Part shown: piece by piece, positions 50,625 to 59,220 of the stretch
Layout of the letters: every line of letters starts with the position of its first letter
Position numbering within the stretch: the stretch's first letter is position 1
NCBI RefSeq assembly: GCF_007829835.1
Contig: NZ_VIWP01000008.1
Coordinates: 1 to 64,000, forward strand
Source: Neorhizobium alkalisoli
Lineage (GTDB): Bacteria; Pseudomonadota; Alphaproteobacteria; Rhizobiales; Rhizobiaceae
Length of the DNA: 64,000 nt
Direction of reading: 5' to 3'
Made by a program: the position numbers and the translations under genes
The notes under the pieces: generated by a model
The model's input: only the letters and a program-made list of their open reading frames with translations
Told to the model about the DNA's origin: nothing
Databases searched by the model: none

Positions 50625-51749
50625 ATGACCAGTTTTCTGACGCCCAATCGCCGCCAGTTTCTGACCCGGACGGCAGGTCTTGCTGGCCTTGCCGCGGCAG
50701 GCAGCGCCTTGCCGTTCGGCGCCGCACGGGCAGCCTCTCTGACCGTTGGTTTCATCTATGTCGGCCCGAAGGATGATTACGGTTACAACCAGTCCCATGC
50801 GGAAGGTGCCGCCGCCGTGAAGGCGATCCCGGGCGTCACCGTTGTCGAGGAAGAGCGCGTGCCGGAAACGGTCGACGTCCAGAAGACGATGGAGAGCATG
50901 ATCAATTTCGACGGCGCCTCGCTGCTCTTCCCGACCTCCTTCGGTTATTTCGACCCGCATATTCTGGCGCTGGCGCCAAAGAACCCGAAGGTTCGCTTCG
51001 AGCATTGCGGTGGTCTCTGGACCGCCGACAAGCCCAAAAATGTCGGCTCCTATTTCGGCTATATCGGCATGGGCCAGTATTTGAACGGTGTGGTCGCCGG
51101 CCATATGACGAAATCGAAGAAGATCGGTTTTGTCGCGGCAAAGCCTATTCCGCAGGTTCTGCTCAATATCAACTCCTTCCTGCTCGGCGCCCGCTCAGTC
51201 GATCCGACCATCACCTGCCAGGTGATCTTTACCGGCGAATGGTCGCTGGCCGTCAAGGAGGCGGAAGCCACCAATGCGCTCGCCGACCAGGGCGTCGATG
51301 TCGTGACCTGCCATGTGGACGGGCCGAAAGTCGTCATGGAGACCGGCGCCGGCCGCGGCATGTATCTCTGTGGCTATCACGCCAACCAAGCGCCGCTTGC
51401 GCCGGCAAAATATTTGACCGGCGCGGAATGGAACTGGGCCAAGGTCTATACCGACATGGTCAATACGACATTGAAGGGCGGTGCGATCAACAATTTCGTT
51501 CGCGGTGGCCTTGCCGAAGGGTTCATCAAGATGAGCCCGCTTGGCTCGGCCGTCAGCGAACCGGCGAGAAAACAGTTCGAAAGCGTCAAGGCGGAGATCA
51601 TCAAGGGCGGTTATGCCGTCATCAAGGGGCCGCTCAAGGACAACAAGGGCAATGTGATTGCCACCCAGGGCCAGTCCTTCGTCGAGACGGATGTCGCGCT
51701 GGAAGGCATGAACTACCTCGTCGATGGCGTCGTCGGCTCGACCTCCTGA
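50625..51749 (+). CDS. BMP family ABC transporter substrate-binding protein, Tat-exported
   Basis: A 374-residue Med/BMP-type binding protein (nucleoside-binding lipoprotein family, non-lipidated). The N-terminus has RRQFLTR followed by a hydrophobic Ala-rich stretch and an ARA-A cleavage site near residue 37, a clear Tat signal. The fold region begins SLTVGFIYVGPKDDYGYNQS, typical of the family. GGGGGAGC precedes the ATG. It is the first gene of a run ending with allophanate hydrolase, and the gene content makes biuret or a related urea derivative the likely ligand. Confidence 0.9.
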   Translation: MTSFLTPNRRQFLTRTAGLAGLAAAGSALPFGAARAASLTVGFIYVGPKDDYGYNQSHAEGAAAVKAIPGVTVVEEERVPETVDVQKTMESMINFDGASLLFPTSFGYFDPHILALAPKNPKVRFEHCGGLWTADKPKNVGSYFGYIGMGQYLNGVVAGHMTKSKKIGFVAAKPIPQVLLNINSFLLGARSVDPTITCQVIFTGEWSLAVKEAEATNALADQGVDVVTCHVDGPKVVMETGAGRGMYLCGYHANQAPLAPAKYLTGAEWNWAKVYTDMVNTTLKGGAINNFVRGGLAEGFIKMSPLGSAVSEPARKQFESVKAEIIKGGYAVIKGPLKDNKGNVIATQGQSFVETDVALEGMNYLVDGVVGSTS

Positions 51750-51777
51750 TCGTTTCACCCGCAACGGAGGACCTGTC

Positions 51778-52890
51778 ATGACCCTACAGGCGGATCTTGC
51801 GGCGGGGCTTGCCGCCAAACAGAGTTCGGTCGCAGATTATGCCGGCCGAATCTTGCAGCCTCTGTTCCTGCCGCTCGCGGCCGTCGTGGCGGGGATGATC
51901 GTCTTTTCGGGCTTCCTGCTTCTGGTCGGCAAGTCGCCGATCGATTTCTACATGATCGTCTACAAGGCAGGTTTTGGCACCAGCTTTTCCTGGGCCAATA
52001 CTCTGGCCCGGGCAGCACCTCTGCTGCTGGCCGCGCTCTGCGTGGCGCTTCCCGCGCGTCTCGGTCTCGTCGTGATCGGCGGGGAAGGGGCGATAGTGCT
52101 CGGCGGCGTTGCGGCCGGTACCGTCGGCATGATGGTGCCCGGCCTGCCGGGGGTGCTCGGAATTCTGGCGATGGCGATCGCCGCTTCCGTCACCGGAGCG
52201 ATCTGGATCGGCGGCATCGGTGCGCTCAGACATTACCGGGGTGTCAACGAGACGATTTCCAGCCTGCTTCTCGCCTATATCGCGATTGCGCTGATGAACC
52301 ATCTGGTCGAAGGGCCGCTGCGCGATCCGGCAAGTCTCAACAAGCCGTCCACCGTTCCGCTTCCGGAGGCGTACAGAATTGGCGAAATTCCAGGCATCGG
52401 TGTCCATTGGGGACTGGCGGTCGGCATCGTCGCCTGCATTCTCTGCTGGGTGCTGATCGAGCGGACCACGTGGGGTTTCGCCGCCCGTATCGTCGGCGGC
52501 AATATCCGGGCGGCACAGGTTCAGGGGCTTCCGGCGGGCCTGCTGATGATCGGCTTCACTGCGCTTGGCGGCGTCTTTGCCGGACTTGCGGGCATGTTCG
52601 AGGTCGCGGCCGTGCATGGTTCGGCAAATGCCTCGCTTGCGGCCGGCTATGGTTACACCGGTATCCTGATCGCCTTTCTGGCGCGGCATAACGGGCTGGC
52701 GGTCATTCCGGCAGCCATCCTGTTTGCCGGTTTCGAAGCCTCTAGCGGTCTCGTCCAGCGCCGGCTCGGCCTGCCGGATGCAACGATCGTCGTCTTCGAG
52801 GGCATGATCTTCATTGCGATCCTCCTGTCGGACGCGCTGCAGGACAAGATCGATTTTCGCACGCTGTTCAGAATAAGGGGCCGGTCATGA
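51778..52890 (+). CDS. ABC transporter permease, BMP/nucleoside type (subunit 1)
   Basis: A 370-residue permease of the branched-chain/ribose-like group (BPD_transp_2) with about nine hydrophobic segments. Typical stretches: GLVVIGGEGAIVLGGVAAG, HYRGVNETISSLLLAYIAIALMNHL and ARIVGGNIRAAQVQGLPAG. The start at 51778 follows CGGAGGACC; upstream extension overlaps the binding-protein end. The stop overlaps the next permease start (ATGA). Works with the next permease and the ATPase at 54555. Confidence 0.9.
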   Translation: MTLQADLAAGLAAKQSSVADYAGRILQPLFLPLAAVVAGMIVFSGFLLLVGKSPIDFYMIVYKAGFGTSFSWANTLARAAPLLLAALCVALPARLGLVVIGGEGAIVLGGVAAGTVGMMVPGLPGVLGILAMAIAASVTGAIWIGGIGALRHYRGVNETISSLLLAYIAIALMNHLVEGPLRDPASLNKPSTVPLPEAYRIGEIPGIGVHWGLAVGIVACILCWVLIERTTWGFAARIVGGNIRAAQVQGLPAGLLMIGFTALGGVFAGLAGMFEVAAVHGSANASLAAGYGYTGILIAFLARHNGLAVIPAAILFAGFEASSGLVQRRLGLPDATIVVFEGMIFIAILLSDALQDKIDFRTLFRIRGRS

Positions 52891-53819
52891 CGGATATCGG
52901 TTACTGGGGTGTGCCGCTCGCCATTTTGGGCGGCGCCATCCGTGTCTCGACCCCCTTCATCTTCGTCAGCATTGGCGAATGCATCACCGAACGGTCGGGC
53001 CGCATCAATCTCGGGCTGGAAGGCACGCTCGTCTTCGGCGCGATGAGCGGTTATGCCGTCGCCTATCACACGGATTCGGCCTGGGCCGGCACGCTGGCTG
53101 CCGCCTTTGCGGGGCTTCTCTTCGGCCTGCTGCATGGCTGGATCTGCAAGTTTCCGAAGGTGAACGACATTGCCATCGGCATCGCGCTGATGATCTTCGG
53201 TTCGGGCCTCGCCTTCTTTTTCGGAAAACCTTACGTGCAGCCGGTAGCGCCGGACCTTCCGGCTATTCCGCTCGGCTTCTGGTCCGACATTCCGCAGCTT
53301 CAGGCGGCACTCAACGTCAACGTCCTGTTTCTCGTCGGTATCGCACTCGCCTTCGCTGCGTCCTGGATGCTGAAGAATACAAGGATCGGCCTGACCATCC
53401 GGGTTGCAGGAGACAGCGCCGATGCGGCGCGGGCGCTCGGCATCGACGTCAACAGGGTGCGGCTCTGGTCGACCGGCGTCGGCGGCGCGCTTGCCGGCAT
53501 CGGCGGGGCCTATCTTTCGCTCTATTATCCGGGCAGCTGGAACGAGGGGATTTCATCGGGGCAGGGGCTGATGGCCGTGGCGCTGGTGATCTTCGCCCGC
53601 TGGAGCCCGGTCAATTGCCTTTATGCCTCGCTGTTGTTCGGCGGAGCCGGCGCACTCGGCCCGGCGCTGCAATCGGTCGGCATCAGCCAGGGCTATTACC
53701 TCTTCTATGCTGCGCCTTATGTGCTGACGCTCGGCCTTCTGGTCGCCACCAGTTCCGCCGGCGGCTCCGCCACGCGGGCGATCACCGCCGCTCCCGGCGA
53801 GCTCAGCATTACCAAGTGA
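52887..53819 (+). CDS. ABC transporter permease, BMP/nucleoside type (subunit 2)
   Basis: A 310-residue second permease with about eight hydrophobic segments; TERSGRINLGLEGTLVFGAMSGY is the diagnostic N-terminal block, and LTIRVAGDSADAARALGIDVNRVR the ATPase-contact loop. It overlaps the upstream permease by 4 bp. A 61-bp gap with a small palindrome (CAAAGCC-A-GGCTTTG at 53837-53851) separates it from the biuret hydrolase gene. Confidence 0.9.
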   Translation: MTDIGYWGVPLAILGGAIRVSTPFIFVSIGECITERSGRINLGLEGTLVFGAMSGYAVAYHTDSAWAGTLAAAFAGLLFGLLHGWICKFPKVNDIAIGIALMIFGSGLAFFFGKPYVQPVAPDLPAIPLGFWSDIPQLQAALNVNVLFLVGIALAFAASWMLKNTRIGLTIRVAGDSADAARALGIDVNRVRLWSTGVGGALAGIGGAYLSLYYPGSWNEGISSGQGLMAVALVIFARWSPVNCLYASLLFGGAGALGPALQSVGISQGYYLFYAAPYVLTLGLLVATSSAGGSATRAITAAPGELSITK

Positions 53820-53880
53820 TCTTCCCGACTGATCTTCAAAGCCAGGCTTTGCCCCAGCTGCAACGAAGGATTTAAGACCC

Positions 53881-54558
53881 GTGACGACCATCCAAGCCGA
53901 TCCCTATCTCTGGCCCTATAATGGCGACCTGCGCCCGGAAAACACGGCGCTGATCATCATCGACATGCAGACGGATTTTTGTGGCGTCGGCGGTTATGTC
54001 GACAAGATGGGCTATGATCTCAGCCTCACCAGGGCACCGATCGAGCCGATCAAGAAGGTTCTCGCCGCCATGCGTGACAAGGGTTACGCCATCATTCACA
54101 CCCGCGAAGGACACCGTCCCGATCTTTCCGATCTGCCGCCCAACAAGCGCTGGCGGTCGCAGCAGATCGGCGCCGGTATCGGCGATGCCGGGCCCTGCGG
54201 GCGTATTCTCGTGCGCGGCGAGCCGGGCTGGGAGATTATCGACGAACTGGCGCCGCTGTCCGGCGAGGTCATCATCGACAAGCCCGGCAAGGGTTCCTTC
54301 TGCGCCACCGATCTGGAACTTGTCCTGCGCACGCGTGGTATCGAGAATATCGTGTTGACCGGCATCACCACGGATGTCTGCGTACACACGACGATGCGCG
54401 AGGCCAATGATCGCGGTTTCGAATGCGTGATCCTGGAGGATTGCTGCGGTGCGACCGATCCGGGCAATCATGCGGCTGCGATCAAGATGGTGAAGATGCA
54501 GGGCGGTGTGTTCGGCTCCGTCTCGGATAGCGACAAGCTGGTGAGCGTGCTGTCATGA
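53881..54558 (+). CDS. biuH: biuret hydrolase (isochorismatase-fold cysteine hydrolase)
   Basis: A 225-residue cysteine hydrolase that splits biuret into allophanate and ammonia. The catalytic triad is Asp28 (IIIDMQTDF), Lys134 (IIDKPGKGSF) and Cys167 (TTDVCVHTT), each exactly eight residues before the Asp36, Lys142 and Cys175 of the Rhizobium leguminosarum biuret hydrolase as I recall it. Long stretches around DPYLWPYNGDLRPENTALII also match that enzyme. GTG 53881 is the start. It is between the permeases and the ATPase in one operon; the stop overlaps the ATPase start (ATGA). Confidence 0.9.
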   Translation: MTTIQADPYLWPYNGDLRPENTALIIIDMQTDFCGVGGYVDKMGYDLSLTRAPIEPIKKVLAAMRDKGYAIIHTREGHRPDLSDLPPNKRWRSQQIGAGIGDAGPCGRILVRGEPGWEIIDELAPLSGEVIIDKPGKGSFCATDLELVLRTRGIENIVLTGITTDVCVHTTMREANDRGFECVILEDCCGATDPGNHAAAIKMVKMQGGVFGSVSDSDKLVSVLS

Positions 54559-56093
54559 AGGTCCCTCCGCAAGACAACCGCATCCCCGATCGCGCGCTTG
54601 CCGTCTCGACCCATGGCATGACCATGCGCTTCGCCAACTTTTATGCGCTGCGTGACGCCTCGATCACCATCGCCGCCGGATCTTTCCATGTGCTTCTCGG
54701 CGAGAACGGTGCCGGAAAGTCGACGCTGGTCAAATGCATGATGGGCTTTTACCGGCCCACATCCGGCCAGATATCGATCGATGGCCAGGAGGTCGATATT
54801 CCCGATCCGCGGGCGGCGCACGAACTCGGCCTCGGCATGGTCTATCAGCATTTTACGCTGGTCCCGTCGCTGACGGCCGCCGAAAACCTCGTCATCAGCC
54901 GCGCCGATGCGCCGGCGCGGATCGACTGGAAGACGGAGCGCGAAGGGCTTGCCGCCTTCATGGAAAAAATGCCGTTCAAGGTGCCGCTCGGTATTCCGGT
55001 CGGCCGCCTTGCCGCGGGCGAAAAGCAAAAGCTCGAACTGCTGAAACAGCTTTATCTCGGACGTCGTTTCCTCATCCTCGATGAACCGACTTCGGTTCTG
55101 ACACCCGCCGAAGCCGATGAACTGCTCGGCATGGTGCGCGGGCTCACCGAGGCGGGCGAACTGACATGCCTGATGATCTCCCACAAGTTCCGCGAGGTCA
55201 CGGCCTTTGCCGACGAGGTTTCGGTCTTGAGGCGCGGCGAACATGTCGGCGGCGGCAAGGTCTCAGACCTTTCCACCTCCGAAATGGCGGCGATGATGAT
55301 CGGCGACAAGGAACTGGTGCGGCCCGCCGCCCGGCTTCCCTTCATCGGCAAGCCGGTGCTGGAAATGGCGGGCGCCAAGGCACCGGACCGATCCGGCCTG
55401 AAGACGATCGAGATCGACGGTCTTGCCGTCAAGTCGGGCGAAGTCGTCGGTATTGCCGGCGTTTCCGGCAATGGACAGATGGAATTGATGGAGCTTCTGA
55501 CCGGTCAGCGGCCGCTGGAAAAGGGCGCAATCCGGGTCAAGGGCGCGGCCTATCGTGCAAGCCGCGAGGAGGCCCGTCGCTTCAACGTCCGTTATCTCCC
55601 GGAAGAACCACTCAAGAATGCCTGCGCGCCAAAAATGACGGTGGCGGAAAACATCTATTTTCGCGATTTCGACTTTCTCGGCGGCAAGACGCAGTTCTGG
55701 CTCGATGGGCGCCGGATGAAGCAGGAAGCCGGCAGGCTGGTCGGCGAATACAAGGTGAAAACCGCCTCGCTCAATGCGCCGATCGCCTCCCTTTCAGGCG
55801 GCAATGTGCAGCGCGCGGTGCTGGCCCGCGAATTCACCGGCGCGGTCGATCTCCTCGTCATCGCCAATCCCTGTTTCGGCCTCGATTTTTCCGCCGTGGC
55901 CGAAATCCGGGCGCGGATCATGGCAGCACGCAATGCCGGCGCCGCGGTGCTGCTGATCAGCGAGGATCTGGACGAAATTCTGGAACTCTCCGATCGCATC
56001 CTCGTCATGTCGGACGGGCATATTGCCTATGAGACGCCGGCCGAAGGGGCCGATATCGGCGAGATCGGCCGGCATATGGCGGGGCATCACTGA
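54555..56093 (+). CDS. ABC transporter ATP-binding protein, tandem-domain (BMP/sugar type)
   Basis: A 512-residue ATPase with two nucleotide-binding domains. Domain 1: Walker A GENGAGKST at 49-57, signature-like LAAGEKQKLEL, Walker B LILDEPTSVL. Domain 2: a degenerate Walker A (GVSGNGQME) and signature SLSGGNVQRAVLAREF. This is the usual pattern for ribose- and nucleoside-type importers. It overlaps biuH at its start and the next hydrolase at its end (TGATG). It powers the two permeases encoded upstream. Confidence 0.92.
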   Translation: MKVPPQDNRIPDRALAVSTHGMTMRFANFYALRDASITIAAGSFHVLLGENGAGKSTLVKCMMGFYRPTSGQISIDGQEVDIPDPRAAHELGLGMVYQHFTLVPSLTAAENLVISRADAPARIDWKTEREGLAAFMEKMPFKVPLGIPVGRLAAGEKQKLELLKQLYLGRRFLILDEPTSVLTPAEADELLGMVRGLTEAGELTCLMISHKFREVTAFADEVSVLRRGEHVGGGKVSDLSTSEMAAMMIGDKELVRPAARLPFIGKPVLEMAGAKAPDRSGLKTIEIDGLAVKSGEVVGIAGVSGNGQMELMELLTGQRPLEKGAIRVKGAAYRASREEARRFNVRYLPEEPLKNACAPKMTVAENIYFRDFDFLGGKTQFWLDGRRMKQEAGRLVGEYKVKTASLNAPIASLSGGNVQRAVLAREFTGAVDLLVIANPCFGLDFSAVAEIRARIMAARNAGAAVLLISEDLDEILELSDRILVMSDGHIAYETPAEGADIGEIGRHMAGHH

Positions 56094-56758
56094 TGGCGAT
56101 CGTCGAGGCAAGGCCCTTCCCGTTCGTTCTCGATCCGCCCGCCACGGCCCTGATCGTCATCGACATGCAGCGCGATTTCGTCGAACCGGGCGGGTTTGGC
56201 GCAACGCTCGGCAATGACGTCTCGCTGCTGCGGGCGATCATTCCGGCAACGGCGGCGCTGATCAAAGGCTTTCGCGATGCCGGACTGCCGGTCATCCATA
56301 CGCGCGAATGCCACCGGCCGGATCTGTCCGACTGCCCGCCTGCAAAACGCGAGCGGGGAAATCCGTCGCTGCGGATCGGTGATGAGGGCGCGATGGGGCG
56401 TATCCTGATCTCGGGCGAACCCGGTGCCGACATCATTCCGGAACTCTATCCGATCAAGGGCGAGACCGTGCTCGACAAGCCGGGCAAAGGCGCTTTCTAC
56501 GCCACCCCGCTCGACGAGATTCTTCGAGAGAAGGGCGTCCGGCAGCTCGTTTTTGCCGGGGTCACCACCGAGGTTTGCGTGCAGACGACGATGCGCGAGG
56601 CCAATGATCGCGGCTATGAGTGCCTGCTCGCGATCGATGCGACGGAAAGCTATTTTCCGGAATTCAAGAAGGCGGCGATCGACATGATCACCGCACAGGG
56701 CGCCATCGTCGGTTGGGCGGCGGCGGTCGATGATATCGTGAGGGCAGTGAATGACTAA
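56093..56758 (+). CDS. second isochorismatase-family cysteine hydrolase (BiuH paralogue)
   Basis: A 221-residue hydrolase with an intact triad: Asp24 (VIDMQRDF), Lys129 (VLDKPGKGAF) and Cys162 (TTEVCVQTT). HRPDLSDCPP parallels HRPDLSDLPP of BiuH, and REANDRGYECLL is also shared, so the two are paralogues with divergent substrate pockets. It starts on the last base of the ATPase stop and overlaps the cupin gene by 8 bp. It may cut a biuret analogue (for example a ureido or carbamoyl compound) or a product further down the pathway. Not resolved. Confidence 0.88.
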   Translation: MAIVEARPFPFVLDPPATALIVIDMQRDFVEPGGFGATLGNDVSLLRAIIPATAALIKGFRDAGLPVIHTRECHRPDLSDCPPAKRERGNPSLRIGDEGAMGRILISGEPGADIIPELYPIKGETVLDKPGKGAFYATPLDEILREKGVRQLVFAGVTTEVCVQTTMREANDRGYECLLAIDATESYFPEFKKAAIDMITAQGAIVGWAAAVDDIVRAVND

Positions 56759-57083
56759 ACCGTGGATGTCGGCCTATTTTCTCGGCGGCGGCTGGCGCGA
56801 CTGTGCCTTCGAATATTTTCGCGAGGGTGTCGAGATCTGCCGGCTTGTGCCCGGTGAACCGGAACTCGCGCTTTTGCGATATCAGCCCGGCGCCTCGGTG
56901 CCGCGCCACAGGCATGTCGGCATGGAGACCATTCTTGTACTGGAAGGATCGCAGAGCGATGAATATGGCCATTATCCGGCCGGATCGCTCGTCGCAAATC
57001 CCGAAGGCACCATTCATTCGGTGACCTCGGAAGAAGGTTGTGTCGTGCTGATCCAGTGGACGCGGCCTGTCGAAATCCTGTGA
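56751..57083 (+). CDS. cupin domain protein (ChrR-like)
   Basis: A 110-residue single-domain cupin. The metal-binding motif is seen in GASVPRHRHVGMETILVLEG (two His and a Glu) followed by a second motif with PEGTIHSV (His). It resembles the anti-ECF sigma ChrR cupin and allantoin-type cupins. It lies between the second cysteine hydrolase and allophanate hydrolase with overlapping or short spacing, so it belongs to the biuret unit. Its task, isomerase or binding protein, is unknown. Confidence 0.82.
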   Translation: MTKPWMSAYFLGGGWRDCAFEYFREGVEICRLVPGEPELALLRYQPGASVPRHRHVGMETILVLEGSQSDEYGHYPAGSLVANPEGTIHSVTSEEGCVVLIQWTRPVEIL

Positions 57084-57107
57084 ACGCCGAAATCCTGTGA
57101 AACAGGG

Positions 57108-58916
57108 ATGCCGCTCGTGAACCTGCAAGAACTGCCCTTCACCCTTTTCTCGCTGCGGGCCTCGTATCGCAACGGCATTGCCGCCGCAGACGTCGTGCGG
57201 GAGGCCTATCGGCGTCTCGCGGCAGCTGATGATCCCGGCATATTCATTCATCTTGCCGATATGGATGAGGTGATTGCTGAGGCTGACGCGCTCGGCCCCT
57301 ACGATCCGGAAAAGCCGCTCTGGGGCATTCCGTTCGCGGTGAAGGACAATATCGACGCGGCGGGCATGCCGACCACCTGCGCCTGTCCGAATTTCGGTTA
57401 TATCGCCGAAAAGGATGCTTTCGTCGTGGCAAGGCTGAAGGCTGCGGGCGCGCTTCTGATCGGCAAAACCAATCTCGATCAGTTTGCGACCGGGCTGGTC
57501 GGCACGCGCACGCCCTATCCGGTGCCGCGGAATGCGCTCGATCCGGATATCGTGCCGGGTGGTTCGAGTTCGGGCTCGGCCGTCGTCGTGTCACGGGGCA
57601 TCCTGCCGTTTTCGCTTGGAACGGATACGGCAGGGTCGGGCCGTGTTCCGGCGGCGCTCAACAACATTGTCGGGCTTAAGCCGAGTCTTGGCGCGCTCTC
57701 TGCCTCCGGCATGGTTCCCGCCTGCCGGACGCTGGATACGATCTCGATCTTTGCGCTGACGGCCGAAGATGCCTTCGCGGTTTATCAGGTCGCGGCGGCA
57801 TATGACGACAGCGACGCCTATTCGCGCAGGCACCCCGCGCCCGTCATCTATGCGGGAGAGCAGGGGCTTTCGGTCGGCGTTCCCGATCAGGCCTCCAGGC
57901 AGTTCTTCGACGACGAAGCTCAGGCCGCCATGTTCGAAGCCGCTCTCGCCAGGCTCGAAGCCATGGGTCACAGGATCGTGCCGGTGGACTTTTCGCCGCT
58001 CTATCAGATCGCGGACTTGCTCTATTCCGGCGCCTGGGTTGCCGAGCGCTATGTCGCGACAGAGCGGGTCATGCAGGCAAACCCTCGCGCCATGCATCCC
58101 GTCACACGGCGCATCATCGCGCAGGCGGAAAACCTGTCGGCGGCGGATGTGTTCAAGAGCATGTATCGGCTGGCGGAGTTGCGGCGGGCCATCGAGCCGT
58201 TGCTTGCAGATCTCGATCTCCTCTGCGTGCCAAGCATTCCCTGCTTTGTCACGCTCGCTGATCTGGCTGAGGATCCGATCGGCCCGAATTCGAGGCTGGG
58301 TACCTATACCAATTTCGTCAACTTGATGGATATGTGCGGCATTGCCGTGCCTGTTTCAGCACGCGGCGACGGGCGACCGGGCAGTGTCACGCTTTTGGCA
58401 CAGGCGGGGCGGGATGGCCGGATCGCGGGACTGGCGGCTGCCCTGCAGGCGGATGCCGCCGCACCGCTCGGCGCCGTCGGCTGGAGTTGCCCGCCGGTGC
58501 GGGCGACAAGATCCGTTGCGGCAGGCGGCGAGATCGCGGTCGCGCTTGTTGGCGCGCATATGCGCGGGCTTCCGCTCAATCATGAAGTCACCCGGCTCGG
58601 CGGTCGTTTTCTGTTCGAAGGCAAGACGGCGCCCGACTATCGCTTCTATGCGCTTGCCGGCGGGCCGCCTAAGCGGCCGGGCCTGGTGCGCGCAGCCGGC
58701 GGCGGGCCGATTGCGCTTGAGGCATGGGCCATTCCGCTTTCTCGCTTCGGTGACTTCATGGCCGGCATCCCGTCACCGCTCGGCATTGGCACGATTTCCC
58801 TTGCCAGCGGTGAAACGATCAAGGGCTTTTTGTGCGAGACGGCCGGTCTGGACGGGGCCGAGGAGATCACTGCGTTTGGCGGCTGGCGGGCCTATCTGGA
58901 CGCTCAGCGGCGCTGA
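57108..58916 (+). CDS. atzF: allophanate hydrolase (AtzF/TrzF type)
   Basis: A 602-residue enzyme converting allophanate to two ammonia and two CO2, the last step of biuret and cyanuric acid breakdown. The amidase domain holds Lys79 (FAVKDNID), Ser153 (GGSSSGSA) and Ser177 (GTDTAGSGRVPAA), each 12 residues before the Lys91/Ser165/Ser189 of Pseudomonas AtzF. The C-terminal ~130 residues form the additional allophanate-hydrolase domain (VGAHMRGLPLNHEVTRLGGR), which decarboxylates the intermediate. No biotin-dependent urea carboxylase is nearby, so the allophanate comes from BiuH. Confidence 0.94.
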   Translation: MPLVNLQELPFTLFSLRASYRNGIAAADVVREAYRRLAAADDPGIFIHLADMDEVIAEADALGPYDPEKPLWGIPFAVKDNIDAAGMPTTCACPNFGYIAEKDAFVVARLKAAGALLIGKTNLDQFATGLVGTRTPYPVPRNALDPDIVPGGSSSGSAVVVSRGILPFSLGTDTAGSGRVPAALNNIVGLKPSLGALSASGMVPACRTLDTISIFALTAEDAFAVYQVAAAYDDSDAYSRRHPAPVIYAGEQGLSVGVPDQASRQFFDDEAQAAMFEAALARLEAMGHRIVPVDFSPLYQIADLLYSGAWVAERYVATERVMQANPRAMHPVTRRIIAQAENLSAADVFKSMYRLAELRRAIEPLLADLDLLCVPSIPCFVTLADLAEDPIGPNSRLGTYTNFVNLMDMCGIAVPVSARGDGRPGSVTLLAQAGRDGRIAGLAAALQADAAAPLGAVGWSCPPVRATRSVAAGGEIAVALVGAHMRGLPLNHEVTRLGGRFLFEGKTAPDYRFYALAGGPPKRPGLVRAAGGGPIALEAWAIPLSRFGDFMAGIPSPLGIGTISLASGETIKGFLCETAGLDGAEEITAFGGWRAYLDAQRR

Positions 58917-59220
58917 AATTTGAACAAATTCCACCACGGATGACAGGGCGATGTAACAAGCCGGCTTCTGCTGACGAATATATGTTCATGAAGCTTTCTG
59001 AGCCTGATCTGCTGCAATGCGGCGGGGCAGGTATGTCATAATAGCGGAGCGGCTTTTCAATGTGGCGTGATATGGCCAGAAGGTCAGTATCGTGACATTG
59101 ATCGGCCACGTTTCAGGGAGATTGTTGCCGGGCTTTTAGCGGGTGCTGTGGCAATGATCCCAACCTCCATCGCCGGTATAGCTTGAGCATATGTTTTTCC
59201 GTCATTTTTCAGGACAAGAG
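58917..59220. other. 304-bp intergenic region, no gene seen
   Basis: Between allophanate hydrolase and the L,D-transpeptidase. The start has a short palindrome (AATTTG-AA-CAAATT, 58917-58930) that may be part of a weak terminator. The rest has no open frame with a good start and no strong hairpin. The promoter of the transpeptidase gene presumably lies in the last 100 bp, but no convincing -35/-10 pair could be picked. Confidence 0.5.

Noticed and set aside
53837..53851. Palindrome CAAAGCC-A-GGCTTTG as a terminator before biuH
   Set aside because: A one-base loop cannot form a stable hairpin, there is no T-run, and biuH belongs to the same operon as the permeases around it. Only a weak operator role remains possible.
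58917..59220. Small RNA gene in the 304-bp gap
   Set aside because: No promoter plus terminator pair could be identified; the short palindrome at its start is too weak on its own.
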